From: Dryocosmus kuriphilus
Taxonomy: Eukaryota; Arthropoda; Insecta; Hymenoptera; Cynipidae
NCBI GenBank assembly: GCA_038277395.1
Contig: CM076193.1
Span: 92,023,583-92,087,582 of the forward strand
Length of the DNA: 64,000 nt
Direction of reading: 5' to 3'
In this document: one piece after another, positions 31,741-43,371 of the stretch
Layout of the letters: each line of letters opens with the position of its first letter
Numbering within the stretch: position 1 is the first letter of the stretch
Notes under the pieces: generated by a model
Database searches by the model: none
Told to the model about the DNA's origin: nothing
The model's input: only the letters and a program-made list of their open reading frames with translations
Program-made: the position numbers and the translations under genes

Positions 31741-33072
31741 AGATTAAACGTTTTTTCATAGCAAGTGTGACATCAATATTGTAATATAGTATGTGGTGAA
31801 AAAAGATAAGAGCGTTGAGTGGATGGTGTGACGGATTAACTAATTTGAAGGTATATATGTCTTTTACACGGGAATTTATAATAGGAAGACTAAAGAAGAT
31901 CCTGGTAAAGCGTTTACAAGTATCTCAAGCACATTTTGCAATTCTATAATATTAATAATATGATTAATGAGATGAATGATGCATACTTATGATACATATA
32001 TAAACATTTAATTTGTTGACAAATTCAAGACCGATCAACATAATACTACAATATAATTTCATTAAATAATTGTTTACAATCGTCTATTAGTAAAGATCAA
32101 AGGTAGAACACTAAGGAATTAATAGAGAGATGACACTAAATGAGTAAAGCACAGCTATGAAATATTGAAACAATTTATTTGCTTATAAATTTTAAGCCCA
32201 AACAATATTAGACTTACGTTTTTGACCAATTCTTTGAAAATATGACGTCAGCTTCCTGTTAGAAAATATCAAAGGAAATGCACTGAGGAATTAGTTAATA
32301 AAAAAACAAAGAAATAACTTTAGATGAATGATGCATACTTATGATATGTATAAACATTTAATTTGTTGATAAAATCAAGACCGATCAACATAAGTCTTAC
32401 GTTTTACGAAATTATTTAAAAATATTACAACGTATTCCTCAAATGCTATAAGATAGTTTTAAAATGTTTAAATAACGTGTTTACCAATAAAAATCGAAGA
32501 GTGAATTGATAAGAAATAGGCTACTCAAAATCTCTGATCTATGAAGACAGAACGGCCTAATGCAAATATAAACGTATGGTAACGTACATAAGGATGATGT
32601 AATTTCAAGGCACGGCATCGAGTGTGAACTCTATTAAAATAAGCCTGAAGTTATAAACAGTCAAGCTGACTACAATATACCATCCTACACTATACTATAT
32701 GGTGTAGTGGGTGCAAGAGTTATTAAATCTCAACATTCTAATTTGCACTTTGGTTTCTAGTATGACGGTGATGATTTGGTGTCAGTTGAGCAAGCTTGAT
32801 TAAAGGACTCATACTTCCCATTTTAATTCCAAACTCTACATTTATTGTATTGAAAGAACTGAACCTGTACACTGATGAACGTTCCTAATTAGACAGTTTC
32901 AAAGAATGAAAGAATTTATAGTTGGAACAATTGCAGAAGATTTGTGTGTTTAAAAAAGTGCAGCACACAGTGTGAAAAAAATATTGCAATATATAAAACA
33001 AAATTATGACAAAACTAAAGAAAAATATTCTCATAAATATGTTTTTCTTAAAACATGCTTATAAATATTTAC

Positions 33073-33153
33073 TGAGGCGGAGGAGGAGTATGAGGAGGAG
33101 GAGGAGGAGGAGGAGAAGGAGGAGCAAGAGGAGGAGAAGGAGGATGTTATACT
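33073..33153. repeat. GAG-triplet tract in left arm (mirror at 38365-38420)
   Basis: GGAGGAGGA run giving an Arg-rich or Glu-rich string depending on frame. Similar tracts occur at 33505-33545 and 33733-33780, and as CCT runs at 37597-37630, 37978-38012 and 38365-38420, each inside a ~390-440-bp repeated module of the palindrome arms. Confidence 0.85.
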
Positions 33154-34103
33154 TAAATAAAGTACTCAAACCTTTGCACTCAGCGATTACAAGCCTTAGA
33201 CCATCAGGTAGAAACTCTAAAACTGGGATGGGTCTCTTGCATTTTTATAATCACCAAAATAAGTGTGGATGAAAGAAATTAAAGAGTAGATATACATTTA
33301 AAATTATATTTCATAAGCAAGTACTTATTATACTTAAAAATTACTATAAATTTTACTTATTAAAAGAACAGTACAATATTGAGTAATAGAAAAGACAATG
33401 GCATACTTAGTGCTATGCTGCATCTATTTTTTTAAATTTCGTTTACTGTAAATAATTCTGATGTCTAATTTAACACATAGCCTTTTCAAAATCGTTTTTT
33501 ATATTTAGTGAGGAGGAGTGGAGGAGGAGGATGAAGAGGAGGTTGTAATTAAGTAAATTACTGAACATTTTTCACTCAACGATTACAAGCCTATGAGCCT
33601 TGTCTTCTAAGTAGGTTTGTAATATTAATTCCTATACTAATTAGATGAAATGGTTGATTTCTTGCATACTGGTATAAGGCATTTTTTCAATGACACTAAC
33701 ACTGAAATTAACCTCAATTACCTATTAAAATGTATGAGGAAGAGAAGGAAGTGTATGAGGAGGAGTATGAGGAGGAGGATGGGAGAATCATTATGTAGTT
33801 GAAACAAGTAGGTACTGAAAAATGTTGTATTCAATTATTACACACCATAAATCATATGCTAGAAGCTTCAGAAGATGTGATGAGCCTCTCCTGCACTCAG
33901 AAACTAAAATTAATTCAATTGAGCGGTGCGAAGAAGAAGTACACATATATGTTGAAAATTAGATTTAACTTATTGCATTACAGTCAATTCTTACATTATA
34001 ACTAGAGGAGATGTTCAATCTAATATTTCAAATTTTAATTCAACTATTAGAAATATCGAACCAGCAGTTGTTAAAGTTTTTACATCACTTAATAAGAATA
34101 TTA

Positions 34104-34400
34104 TCATTCAATAATGCAAGCCTTTCTTAGTTCATTAATGGTTGCAATTATTTTAAGCGGTTTATTTCTGTTTCCAGATGACTGGGATTGAGAAAGTGAG
34201 CGCAAATGATCTACTAATTTATTAGGATCTCCCCAGTAATGTTAAAATTTTTCTTCTATATATTTAGAGGAAAAGTCATTTTCAGAATTATATCCATCAT
34301 CATGAACATCTTCATTATTATTACCATCATCATCAGCAACATTATTGATTGTCATGGATTCTATTTTCCGCTTCTTCCCTTGTGACTCTAATTACCTCCA
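34104..34400 (-). pseudogene. Polinton-type ORF end, left-arm copy
   Basis: The minus strand reads KKRKIESMTINN, an acidic Asp/Asn stretch, SKYIEEKF, then a stop, HYWGDPNKLVDHLRSL, GNRNKPLKIIATINELRKAC and terminal TGA at 34104-34106. I associate the 'DPNxLVDxLRxL...IIxELRE' tail with ORFs found in insect Polinton-like elements; the function is unknown to me. The lesion here (TAA after KF) is absent from the right-arm copy, which has other lesions. Confidence 0.5.
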
Positions 34401-34784
34401 TTCACTGTACATGAACCCAAAATCTTCTAGAAGCTTCGAGAAAAGCAGAGTGGTAAGTTATATACTAGTTTTATTCTGTAGACATCTGCTCAAATAATGA
34501 CATTAAAATTGAGATGTTAATATTTTTTTTACTTTTTTTACTTTTTTTACTTATTTGCATCATCTATCATTGAATATAAAACTAATGATTAGACGTTTGG
34601 AAAATGCTTATACTTTTAAAGATTAACCTAACTAATGATTACCTAATGCTTAACATGTGTGTATATCACAAGCATTTCCCACACATCCATTAGGTGTTAA
34701 AATGATCGTTGCCCATTCCCACATAACGTAGTACCATAGTCTGACATGCTGGGACGTTCTGAACAAGGCGGAAAGCGCGTACGT

Positions 34785-34925
34785 TGAATCGACGTTAAAC
34801 AACTATTGAACGGACGTCAAAGCAAAGTTGAATAAACTTTAAACCCAACGTTAATTCAACATTCGTTCGACGTTTGCTCAAAGTTGGTTCAACATTGCAC
34901 AGAATTGATTCAACGTTGCACGAAA
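34785..34925. repeat. Degenerate CAACGTTGAA motif cluster, left arm
   Basis: Repeated TTGAATAAACTTT, CAACGTTAATTCAACATTCG, TTGGTTCAACATTGCAC and GATTCAACGTTGCAC with dyad symmetry; mirrored at 36270-36425. Confidence 0.7.
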
Positions 34926-34991
34926 GTTGATTACATATCTGATTTGTCAAGCGTAACCACTTTACATAAACTCTATTGCCACGATTCTTGA

Positions 34992-35180
34992 TTACTCTTT
35001 TTCCACAAGGTATACATCTGGATGCTTAACTTTAAAAAGTTCCTGTTCATAGAATCCGCCAGCAATAGTTTGCTCTTGATAGACGTTGAGCTTGTACGCC
35101 GCTGGATTATTGAGTACGAATTGAGTCATAGTGAACATCTCTGTTGTCCAGTTGGGAGTGCATCCTTTAATTTACATTCT
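34992..35180 (-). pseudogene. Polinton-like integrase C-terminus, left-arm copy
   Basis: The minus strand reads KGCTPNWTTEMFTMTQFVLN, PAAYKL, YQEQTIAGGFYEQELFKVKH and PDVYLVEKE before TAA at 34994-34992. This is the 'KGY.PN.T.EIF....YKL.D..GE.I.G.FY..EL.K' tail of Polinton/Maverick and related integrases (retroviral-type integrase fold, DNA-binding C-terminal part). The catalytic core is not present upstream. This copy keeps the longer ending than the right-arm copy. Confidence 0.65.
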
Positions 35181-35395
35181 TAATAATTTACGTCTACAAT
35201 TTATTACATAACGCCATATACATAGAAAGGTGGCGATTGCGCAGGTACAAATATATTGTAGCATGAAACATAACCTCTAATCTCGAAACAAAAAACCGGG
35301 TCGCCATATTTTATTACGTAGATGGAGCCAGTATAGCTGTAAGCGTTCTGCAACTCAGTTGGTAAAACGGGGGGAGTTGTCATGCCATTTTTCCT

Positions 35396-35635
35396 CTTCC
35401 AACTCTAAAACATCCCATGAAGTTTCAAAATTACAATTTGTGCAATGAAATCTAATCATTCTCGCTGTTCCAAATCTAGAAACGTTCCCTGAAATTGCAA
35501 AATTACAATTTGTGCAATTAAATCATACCATTCACCCTGTTCCAACTCTGAAAACGTTCCTTGAAATTCCAAAATAACAATTTTTGCAATCAAATCATAC
35601 CATTCTCCCTATTCCAACTCCAAAAACCCCCCTGA
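35396..35635. repeat. 72-bp tandem repeat at the palindrome centre
   Basis: TTCCAACTCTAAAACATCCC (35396), TTCCAAATCTAGAAACGTTC (35469), TTCCAACTCTGAAAACGTTC (35541) and a partial at 35613 share a 72-73-bp period with AAAATTACAATTTGTGCAAT inside. It lies in the non-palindromic centre. A small hairpin (GTTCCAGCTGATAAAAC / GTTTTGTCAGCTGGCAC) follows at 35650-35750. Confidence 0.88.
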
Positions 35636-36029
35636 ACTTTATTTTCTCCGTTCCAGCTGATAAAACAGAGGCGTATGAGGTGGATGTGGACCTTGTGCAG
35701 GCTCATATTCCTCACCCGCCTTGTCCTCAGTTTTGTCAGCTGGCACGGGGAAAATAAATTTCAGGGGGCATAAATACCATTAATAACTTTAGGTCCTTTT
35801 AGTTCTCTTTAGATCTAGGCATGAGGACTCCCCCCGTTTTACCGACTGTGTTGCAGAATCCTTACAGATATACCGGCGCCATCTACGTAATAAAATATAG
35901 CGACCCAGTTTTTTGTTTCAAGATTAGACGTTATGTTTCATGTCACAATATCTTCGCACCTGCGCAATCGCCATCCTTCTATGTACATGGCGCTATGTAA
36001 TAAACTGTGGACGTAAATTCTTATGAAGG

Positions 36030-36218
36030 TAAATTAAAGGATACACTCCCAACTGGACAACAGAGGTGTTCACTGTGACTCAAGTCGTACTTAACAATCC
36101 AGCGGCGAACAAGCTCAAGGACTATCAAGAGCAAACTATCGCTGGCGGATTCTATGAACAGGAACTCTTCAAAATGAAGCATCGAGACGTATACCTTGTG
36201 GAAAAAAGTCATCAATAA
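36030..36218 (+). pseudogene. Polinton-like integrase C-terminus, right-arm copy
   Basis: Plus-strand counterpart of the left-arm copy: KGYTPNWTTEVFTVTQVVLN, AANKLKDYQEQTIAGGFYEQ, MKHRDVYLVEK and a stop after an A-run indel. Differences (PAAYKL versus PAANKL, KHPDV versus KHRDV) show that the arms diverged after they were formed. Confidence 0.65.
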
Positions 36219-36269
36219 ATGTGGCAATAAAGTATATGTAAAGTGGTTAAGGCTTGATCAGATATGTAA

Positions 36270-36425
36270 TCAATTTTTATGCAATGTTGAATCAACTCTG
36301 TGCAATGTTGAACCAACGTTGAACCATATTTAAACCAACGTTGAATTAACGTTGTCTTAACGTTTATTCAACTTTGGCTTGATATCGATTCAACATTTGT
36401 TTAACATCGATTCCACGTACGCGCT
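36270..36425. repeat. Degenerate CAACGTTGAA motif cluster, right arm
   Basis: ATGTTGAATCAACTCTG, AATGTTGAACCAACGTTGAA, CCAACGTTGAATTAACGTTG and GATTCAACATTTGTTTAACA recur with dyad symmetry; mirror of 34785-34925. Confidence 0.7.
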
Positions 36426-36789
36426 TTGCGCCTTGTTCAGAATTTTCCGACATGTCAGACTAGGGTACTATATTATGTGGGAATGTGCAACCATCATTTT
36501 AAATTCTAATGGATATATGGGAAATGCTTGTGATATACACACATGTTAAGCATTAGTTAATCATTAGTTAGGTCAATCTTTAAAAGTATAAACATTTTCC
36601 AAACTTCTAATCATTAGTTTTATTTTCAATGATAGATGATACAAATAAGTAAAAAAAAAGAAAAAAAATTATTGAGCAGATGTCTACAGAATAAAACTAG
36701 TATATAGCTTAACACTCTGGTTTACTCGAAGCTTCTAAAAGATTTTGTGTTCATGTACAATGAATGGAGGTAATTAGAGTCACAAGTGA

Positions 36790-37061
36790 AGAAGCGGAAA
36801 ATATAATCCATGACAATCAACAGTGATGCTGATTATGATGGTAATAATAATGAAGATATTCATGATGATTGAGATAATGCTGAAAATGACACTTCTTCTA
36901 AATATATAGAAGAAAAGTTTTCACATTACTGGGGAGATCCTAATAAATTGGTAGATCATTTGCGCTCACTTCCACAATCCCAGTCAGCTGGAAACAGAAA
37001 TAAACCGCTTAAAATAATTGCAACCATTAATGAACTAAGAGAGGCTTGCATTATTGAATGA
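36790..37061 (+). pseudogene. Polinton-type ORF end, right-arm copy
   Basis: Reads an acidic Asn/Asp stretch, NDTSSKYIEEKFSHYWGDPN, KLVDHLRSLPQSQSAGNRN, KIIATINELREACIIE and TGA at 37059-37061. The EEKF-HYWGD junction is open here but stops occur upstream (after KRKI and within the acidic stretch), unlike the left arm. Function unknown. Confidence 0.5.
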
Positions 37062-37281
37062 TAATATTCATATTAAGTGATGTAAAAACTTTAACAACTG
37101 CTGGTTCAATATTTCTAATAGTTGAATTAACATTTGAAATATTGGATTGAACATTTCCTGTAGTTATAATGTAAGAATGGACTGTAATGCAATAAGTTAA
37201 ATATATCTAATTTTCAACATATATGTGTATTTCTTCTTCACACCGTTCACTTAAATTAATTTTAGTTTTTAAGTGCAGGAT

Positions 37282-37288
<7 letters not shown>

Positions 37289-37351
<63 letters not shown>
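37289..37351. repeat. (TA)n microsatellite in the right arm
   Basis: Uninterrupted TA run; not mirrored in the left arm, so it expanded or was gained after arm formation. Confidence 0.95.
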
Positions 37352-37355
<4 letters not shown>

Positions 37356-40300
37356 CATTTCAAAATTACATTTCCTAAACAAGTACTTATTAAACATAAA
37401 AAACACCTCAACTTTAACTTATTAAAAGAACTGTACAATATTGAGTAATAGAAAAACTATATATATATATGTACCTCCTAGTTTCTTTCACCCACACTCA
37501 TTTTGGTTATTATAAGTTTCAGAGTTTTCAACTGATGGTCTAAGGCTTTTAATCATTGAGTGCAAAATATTGAGTAATTTATTTAATTACAAACTCCTCC
37601 TCATCCTCCTCCTCCACCCCTCCTCACTAAATATGGAAACGATTTTGAAAAGGCTATGCGTTAAATTAGACATCAGAATTATTTACAGTAAACGAAAATG
37701 TTAAAAATAGCCGCAGCATAGCACTAAGTACGCAATAGTTTTTTCTATTACTCAATATTGTACAGTTCTTTTAATAAGTTAAATTTGAGGTCATTTTTAT
37801 GTGTAATAAGTACTTGTTTAAGAAATGTAATTTTGAAATGTACATATATATATGTACCTCCTAATTTCTTTCACCCACACTCATTTTGGTAATTATAAGT
37901 TTCAGAGTTTTCAACTGATGGTCTAAGGCTTTTAATCGTTGAGTGCAAAATGTTGAGCAATTTATTTAATTACAAACTCCTCCTCATCCTCCTCCTCCGC
38001 TCCTCCTCACTAAATATGAAAACGATTTTGAAAAGTCTATGCGTTAAATTAGACATCAGTATTATTTACAGTAAGCGAAATTTTAAAAAATAGCCGCAGC
38101 ATAGTACTAAGTACGCAATAGTTTTTTCTATTACTCAATATTGTACAGTTCTTTTAATAAGTTAAATTTAAAATACTTTTTAAGTGTAATAAGTACTTGT
38201 TTATGAAATATAATTTTAAATGTATATCTACTTTTTAATTTCCTTCACCTACGCTCATTTTGGTGATTATAAAAATACAAGAGACCCATCCCAGTTTTAG
38301 AGTTTCTAACTGATGGTCTAAGGCTTGTAATCGTTGAGTGCAAAAGCTTGAGTATTTTATTTAAGTATAACGTCCTCCTCCTCCTCATCCTCCTCATCCT
38401 CCTCCTACTCCTCCTCCGCTACAGTAAATATTTATAAACATGTTTTAAGAAAAAAATTTTTGTGAGAACATTTTTCTTTAGTTTTGTCATATTCCTTATC
38501 GATTCACTCTTCGATTTTTATTGGTAAACACATTATTTAAACATTTAAAAACTATGTTATAGCACTTGAGGAATATGTTGTAATATTTTTCAAGAATTTC
38601 GTAAAACGTAAGACTTATGTTGATCGGTCTTGATTTTATCAACAAATTAAATGTTTATACATATCATAAGTATGCATCATTCATCTACAGTTATTTCTTT
38701 GTTTTTTTATTAACAAATTCCTCATTGCATTTCCTTTGATATTTTCTAACAAGAAGCTGACGTTGTTTAAACATTTCATAGCTGCCCTTCACTCATCTAG
38801 CTTCATCCCTCTATTAATTCCTTAGTGTTCTCCCATTGATCTTTACTGATAGACGATTTTCAACAATTATTTAATAAAATTATATTGTAGTAGTTTATTT
38901 TAAAAAGTGTAATACCAAGAGCTGGTTAAACAAGAAACACTTATTTTAATGTCTAAAATCATGCAACTCGATGAGAAATATTAAAATCACATTATTGGAT
39001 ATCTCCAACAAATACGTAGGAAAGGCTTTAAATTATTTCTGCATATTTTGAACTGTACAATTGCTCTTCTAATTATTTTTGTTATTAGGATGGACGTGAA
39101 CCCTTTTTTCTCCAAGAATCATATTATTAATATTATAAAATTTCAAAATGTGCTTGAGATACCTTTAAAACGCTTTACCAAAATTTTCTTTAGTCTACCT
39201 GTTATAAATTCTCGTGTAAAAGGACATATAGACCTTCAAATAAGTTAATGCATCACACCATCCACTCAACGCTCTTATCTCTTTTCACAACATATTATAT
39301 TACAATATTGATATGTCCACTGTGAGAAAAATTATATGTGATCTTATATGTGTGCGACTTGCTTAATAAATTTTATTGTAATACATTATAGACCGGAAGG
39401 CCGTGACAGAAAGTTGATAATGATTAGTTCGCGTCTGCCAATTTAAGGATCAATTATTACATGAATTTGACGCATTATAAGCGTATAAAGAAATTTTCTC
39501 AGATTGCAACGACGTTGCAAACTAATTGTTCATCTGTACTCCAGAACTAATGTTTTTAACAATTAGTTCGCGTCTGCAAAGTAGTTTTTGTGAAATCTTG
39601 AAAAAAATAATCCAGCGCAAGCTAATCTGCAGACGATTTCCGCGTACAGAAAAATCATGAATAAGATATTTACCTTGAAAAAAATATTAGCATTTTAAAA
39701 CAATAAGTTCGCGTCTAACATTTAACTGATTTATCATTAATGGTGTGGAAATCGTCAAAAACAACTTTGCAGACGATTACGAAATGCGCATGCGTTCGTG
39801 GTGAGTTTTAGAAAATGTATTATTTTATCACACTATGTAATGATAAGTTCGGACTTGAAACACAATTTTTTATAAAGTTTATGCGATTAAGTGTTGATAT
39901 AATCATTGGCAGAAATTTTTTACTAGCCTAACATTTAAAAAATAATTCCAAACGTGTAAACATTTTGACCATGTTTTTAAGAATTAGTTCGCGTCTGCCA
40001 TTCTAGTTTCATTAAATTTCTGATAAAAAATGATGATTTATCAATTAGCAGGCGATTTGAGTATGCAGAAGACTACATATAATAATAACAAAATTGCAAA
40101 AAGACTTAAAGATTCTTAAACGATTAGTTCGCGTCTGCCATTCTAGTTCCATAAAGTTTATGATAAAAAATGATGATTCAACGATTGGCAGACGATTTGA
40201 CTATGCACAAGACAATGTACATTAATAACAAAATTGCAAAAAAAATTTTAATGTTTTTAAACGATTAGTTCGCGTCTGCCCTTCTAGTTTCATGAAATTT

Positions 40301-40482
40301 ATGATAAAAAACAATACAAAATTGCAAAAAAAATTAAATGTTGTTGAACGATTAGTTCGCGTCTGCCCTTCTAGTTTCAGAAAGTTTATGATGAAAAATG
40401 ATGATTCTACAATTGGCAGACGATTTGAGTATGCACAAGACAATATACATTAATAACAAAATTGCAACAAAAAAATTTAATT

Positions 40483-40871
40483 CCTGGCGGAGCGCCCGAA
40501 CGCAGTGGTTATGCTACAGTGTAACCGTAAAGTAATCTCGCGATTTATAAAATTAAAGAAGCAAAATAAATGTTTGAATTGTTGTTATTTGAATTCTACG
40601 TTAAATTTTACGTTAGAAAATTACCCTCTAAATGCAAAAAGTTTATTTTACGGCGTTAGATGGTAAAAAACATTTTGCAAAATGTTGTTTACCTTCTAAC
40701 GCCGAAAAATAACCTTTTTCATTTGAAGGGTCATTTTCTAACGTAAAATTTAACGTAGAATTCAAATATCAACAATTTAAATATTTATTTTGCTTCTTTA
40801 ATTTTATAAATCGCGAGATTACTTTACGGTTACGCTGTAGCGTAACCACTGCGTTCGGGCATTCCGCCAGG
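40483..40871. mobile_element. 389-bp palindromic MITE nested in the larger palindrome
   Basis: CCTGGCGGAGCGCCCGAACG at 40483 is inverted at 40871 (GCGTTCGGGCATTCCGCCAGG); the whole element folds on itself through AACCGTAAAGTAATCTCGCG and the TTCTAACGTAAAATTTAACG-type segments, centre ~40677. No clear target duplication. Confidence 0.8.
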
Positions 40872-40872
40872 G

Positions 40873-41619
40873 ACATTTGACTCGTCGTAGCAGACGAAAG
40901 TTTTAAAAAGATGGCGGAAATTTCGCGGGAGTTTTAAAACAATTGCTTATAAATATCGAGTTATTTATTATTCAGATTAGTTACATGATCAAATTATACA
41001 TTAAATTTGAAAAATTCTTTATTCAATAATTTACTGACTTTATATCAACCATTATCATAATGTAAATAGAAGTTGCTGTAGCTTATGTTTTGTTACAGAT
41101 AATTACAAAACACCTTGGTTCACTCAGGTTTAAAAAGAATCAAGTGCAGTAATAAATTTAAATGTAATTTACAAATTAATATTTTACAGGAATCTATCCA
41201 TGTCGGTTCATAAAAATAAATTATTTATTGAATTATTATTCGAAGTAAATTATAAAAATAATGTATCACATTTCAAATTTTGAAATAAGTAATATAGTTT
41301 GAGTAAAATTGCATGTGCGATTCTCACTATGCAAACAAACATAAGTTGCACAGAAACAAAATTGAAACCAGTGGATGCAAAGACTTTGGAGAAAATGGAA
41401 TTTGTTGCATTAAATGCAAAATAATTTAAATTATATTGTAATAGCCGTTAATTTACATTATATACATCACCAGATAAAGAATGTTTTAAATTAAATTCAT
41501 AATTTAATTATTTTACTCATGTGAATGACAAAAACTCGACAATTATAAGTCATTGTTTTAAAACTCTCGCGGAAGTTCCATTTTCTCAAAATTTTCGTCT
41601 GCTGCGACAAGTCAAATGT
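40873..41619. mobile_element. ~750-bp palindrome beside the 389-bp MITE
   Basis: ACATTTGACTCGTCGTAGCA...GACGAAAGTTTT at 40873 is inverted at 41619 (AAAATTTTCGTCTGCTGCGA, CAAGTCAAATGT), followed inward by GCGGGAGTTTTAAAACAAT and its partner. Centre ~41246. It abuts the 389-bp element within one or two bases. It shares the CGTCTGC word with the enclosing palindrome. Confidence 0.7.
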
Positions 41620-42601
41620 TGTCTATGATTGTATATATTTCTTTAAATACATAAATTGTCTGCCAATTGTCGAATCATCATTTTTTATCACAAATTTCAT
41701 GAAACTAGAAGGGCAGACGCGAACTAATCGTTTAAAAACATTTAAGTTTTTTTGCAAATTTTTTATTATTCTATATTGTCCTCTGCATACTCAAATCGTC
41801 TGCCAATTGTCGAATCATAATTTTTCCTCATAAATTTTATGAAACTAGAAGAGCAGACGCGAACTAATTGTTTCAAAACATTTAAGTTTTTTTGCAATTT
41901 TGTTATTATTGTATATTTTCCTGTGCATACTCAAATCGTCTGCCAATTGTCAAATCATTATTTTTGTGGATAAATTCCATAAAAATAGAATGGCAGACGC
42001 GAACTAATTGTTAAAAACTTAGACTAAATTTTTACCACTTTGCTCGCGTCTGCTAACTATGTAAACATTTTCAAAACGTCTGCGATTTTTTTTTTTAGTC
42101 ATATAAAAATAATATCTTACGCATATTAAATTGGCAGACACTAATTAATCATTACATAGTGTGATAAAATAATGCAGTTTTTAAAACTCACCGCGAACGC
42201 ATGCGCATGTCGTAATCGTCTGCAAAGTTGTTTTTGACGATTTTCACATAATTAATTATAAATCAGTTAAATGGCAGACGCGAACTTATTGTTTTAAAAT
42301 GCTAATATTTTTTGTAAGGTATATCTCTTATTCATGATTTTTCTGTACGCGGAAATCGTCTGCAGATTAGCTTGTGCTGGATTATTTTTTTCAAGGTTTC
42401 ATAAAAACTACTTTGCAGACGCGAACTAATTGTTAAAAACATTGGTTCTGGAGTAGAGATGAACAATTAGTTTGCAACGTCGTTGCAATCGGAGAAAATT
42501 TCTTTATACACTTATAATGCGTCAAATTCATGTAATAATTGACCCTTAAATTGGCAGACGCGAACTAATCATTACCAACTTTCTGTCACGGCCTCCCGGT
42601 C

Positions 42602-43371
42602 TATTAGAGGGCAACAATAATTATATCCATTTTTGGTTATTATAAAAATGTAAGAGACTCATATCTTGTTTAGAGCTTCTAATTAATGTTTATGAAATGT
42701 ATCTTTAAAAATGTATATCTACTTTTTCATTTCTTTCACTCACACTCATCTTGGTTATTATAAAAATATAAGAGACTCATTTCAGGTTTAGAGCTTCTAA
42801 CTGCTGGTGGTTCGAAACAGAAATAATGTGTTTGAAAGAATTTCAATTAAAATAGGAGAGGCTAGCATTATTCAGTAATATTTTTAGTATTTCTACTATC
42901 TCCTCATTAAATATAAACATGTTCTTGAGAAAGCTTATACATCAAATTAGATAGAGGAATTATTTACAGTAAATCAAATAAGAAATATGCCAAAATGGGC
43001 TCCTTTTATAGCCACACAGACCTCACACAGGCACGCGCTGACAGACACGATGACGCCATCAGCCAAGTTTCAACAGGTTTCCCCCCTCTCTCTAAAACTA
43101 ACCTCATTATTTTTATGGCAGTATTCCTATAAGTTTATGGGTGCGAGAAGGGGTGGAGGGGCAAAGGAGGAGTTGTTTTGATGTCTCGCTATTGCAAATT
43201 ATAATCAGTCACACATCAAGCAGGGCACTAACCCATTATTTTGATGATGTCACTGGAAACAAGCAGGGTTTTATTTTCGTAACTCAAAAAATCGGATTTT
43301 TGAAAATATATCGCTTTCATTTAAAAATTATTTTGTCAAATAAGGGCTTAAGTGTGTTTTACAATTTCTAG
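42602..43371. other. Further copies of the 31.8-39.3 kb repeat modules, then unassigned
   Basis: 42620-42990 repeats text such as TATATCTACTTTTTCATTTC, TTTCACTCACACTCATCTTG and ATTATTTACAGTAAA seen in the palindrome arms at 33200-33480 and 37470-38240. From 43000 on (CACACAGGCACGCGCTGACA) nothing is recognised. Confidence 0.5.

Larger units (their letters stand above)
31763..39320. mobile_element. 7.5-kb palindrome with Polinton-like coding remnants
   Basis: Left arm 31763-35390 and right arm 35817-39320 are reverse complements with modest divergence; the centre is near 35.6 kb. Examples: TCAATATTGTAATATA at 31773 and its complement near 39300; ACGGGGGGAGT at 35370 and ACTCCCCCCGT near 35827. 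The outer ends read AGTGTGACATC and, on the other strand, AGTGGACATATC, reminiscent of the AG-starting Polinton/Maverick termini. Each arm contains an integrase C-terminus remnant and a second ORF end. No polymerase or capsid genes are present, and the 6-bp flank duplication expected of a Polinton is not seen. Either a foldback Polinton derivative or an inverted duplication. Confidence 0.7.
39391..42601. mobile_element. 3.2-kb palindrome of ~140-bp TTCGCGTCTGCC units
   Basis: GACCGGAAGGCCGTGACAGA at 39391 is inverted at the right end (complement of GACCGGGAGGCCGTGACAGA, ending 42601) with TA just outside both ends. The arms consist of units spaced about 135-143 bp, each with TTAGTTCGCGTCTGCC or a variant: left arm at about 39427, 39562, 39705, 39842, 39982, 40121, 40262 and 40350, right arm inverted at about 41712, 41853, 41992, 42130, 42272, 42415 and 42553. 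Most units also hold the opposite-facing GGCAGACGAT. There are no ORFs. It inserted just right of the 7.5-kb palindrome, separating it from further copies of that element's repeat modules at 42620-42990. Confidence 0.8.

Noticed and set aside
33006..33272. Arg-rich frame
   Set aside because: Generated by a GAG-triplet tract inside a repeated palindrome module.
39427..40370. Regularly spaced TTCGCGTCTGCC words considered as a CRISPR array
   Set aside because: The words are too short and variable, spacers are related to one another and the array is inverted in the other arm; the genome is eukaryotic.
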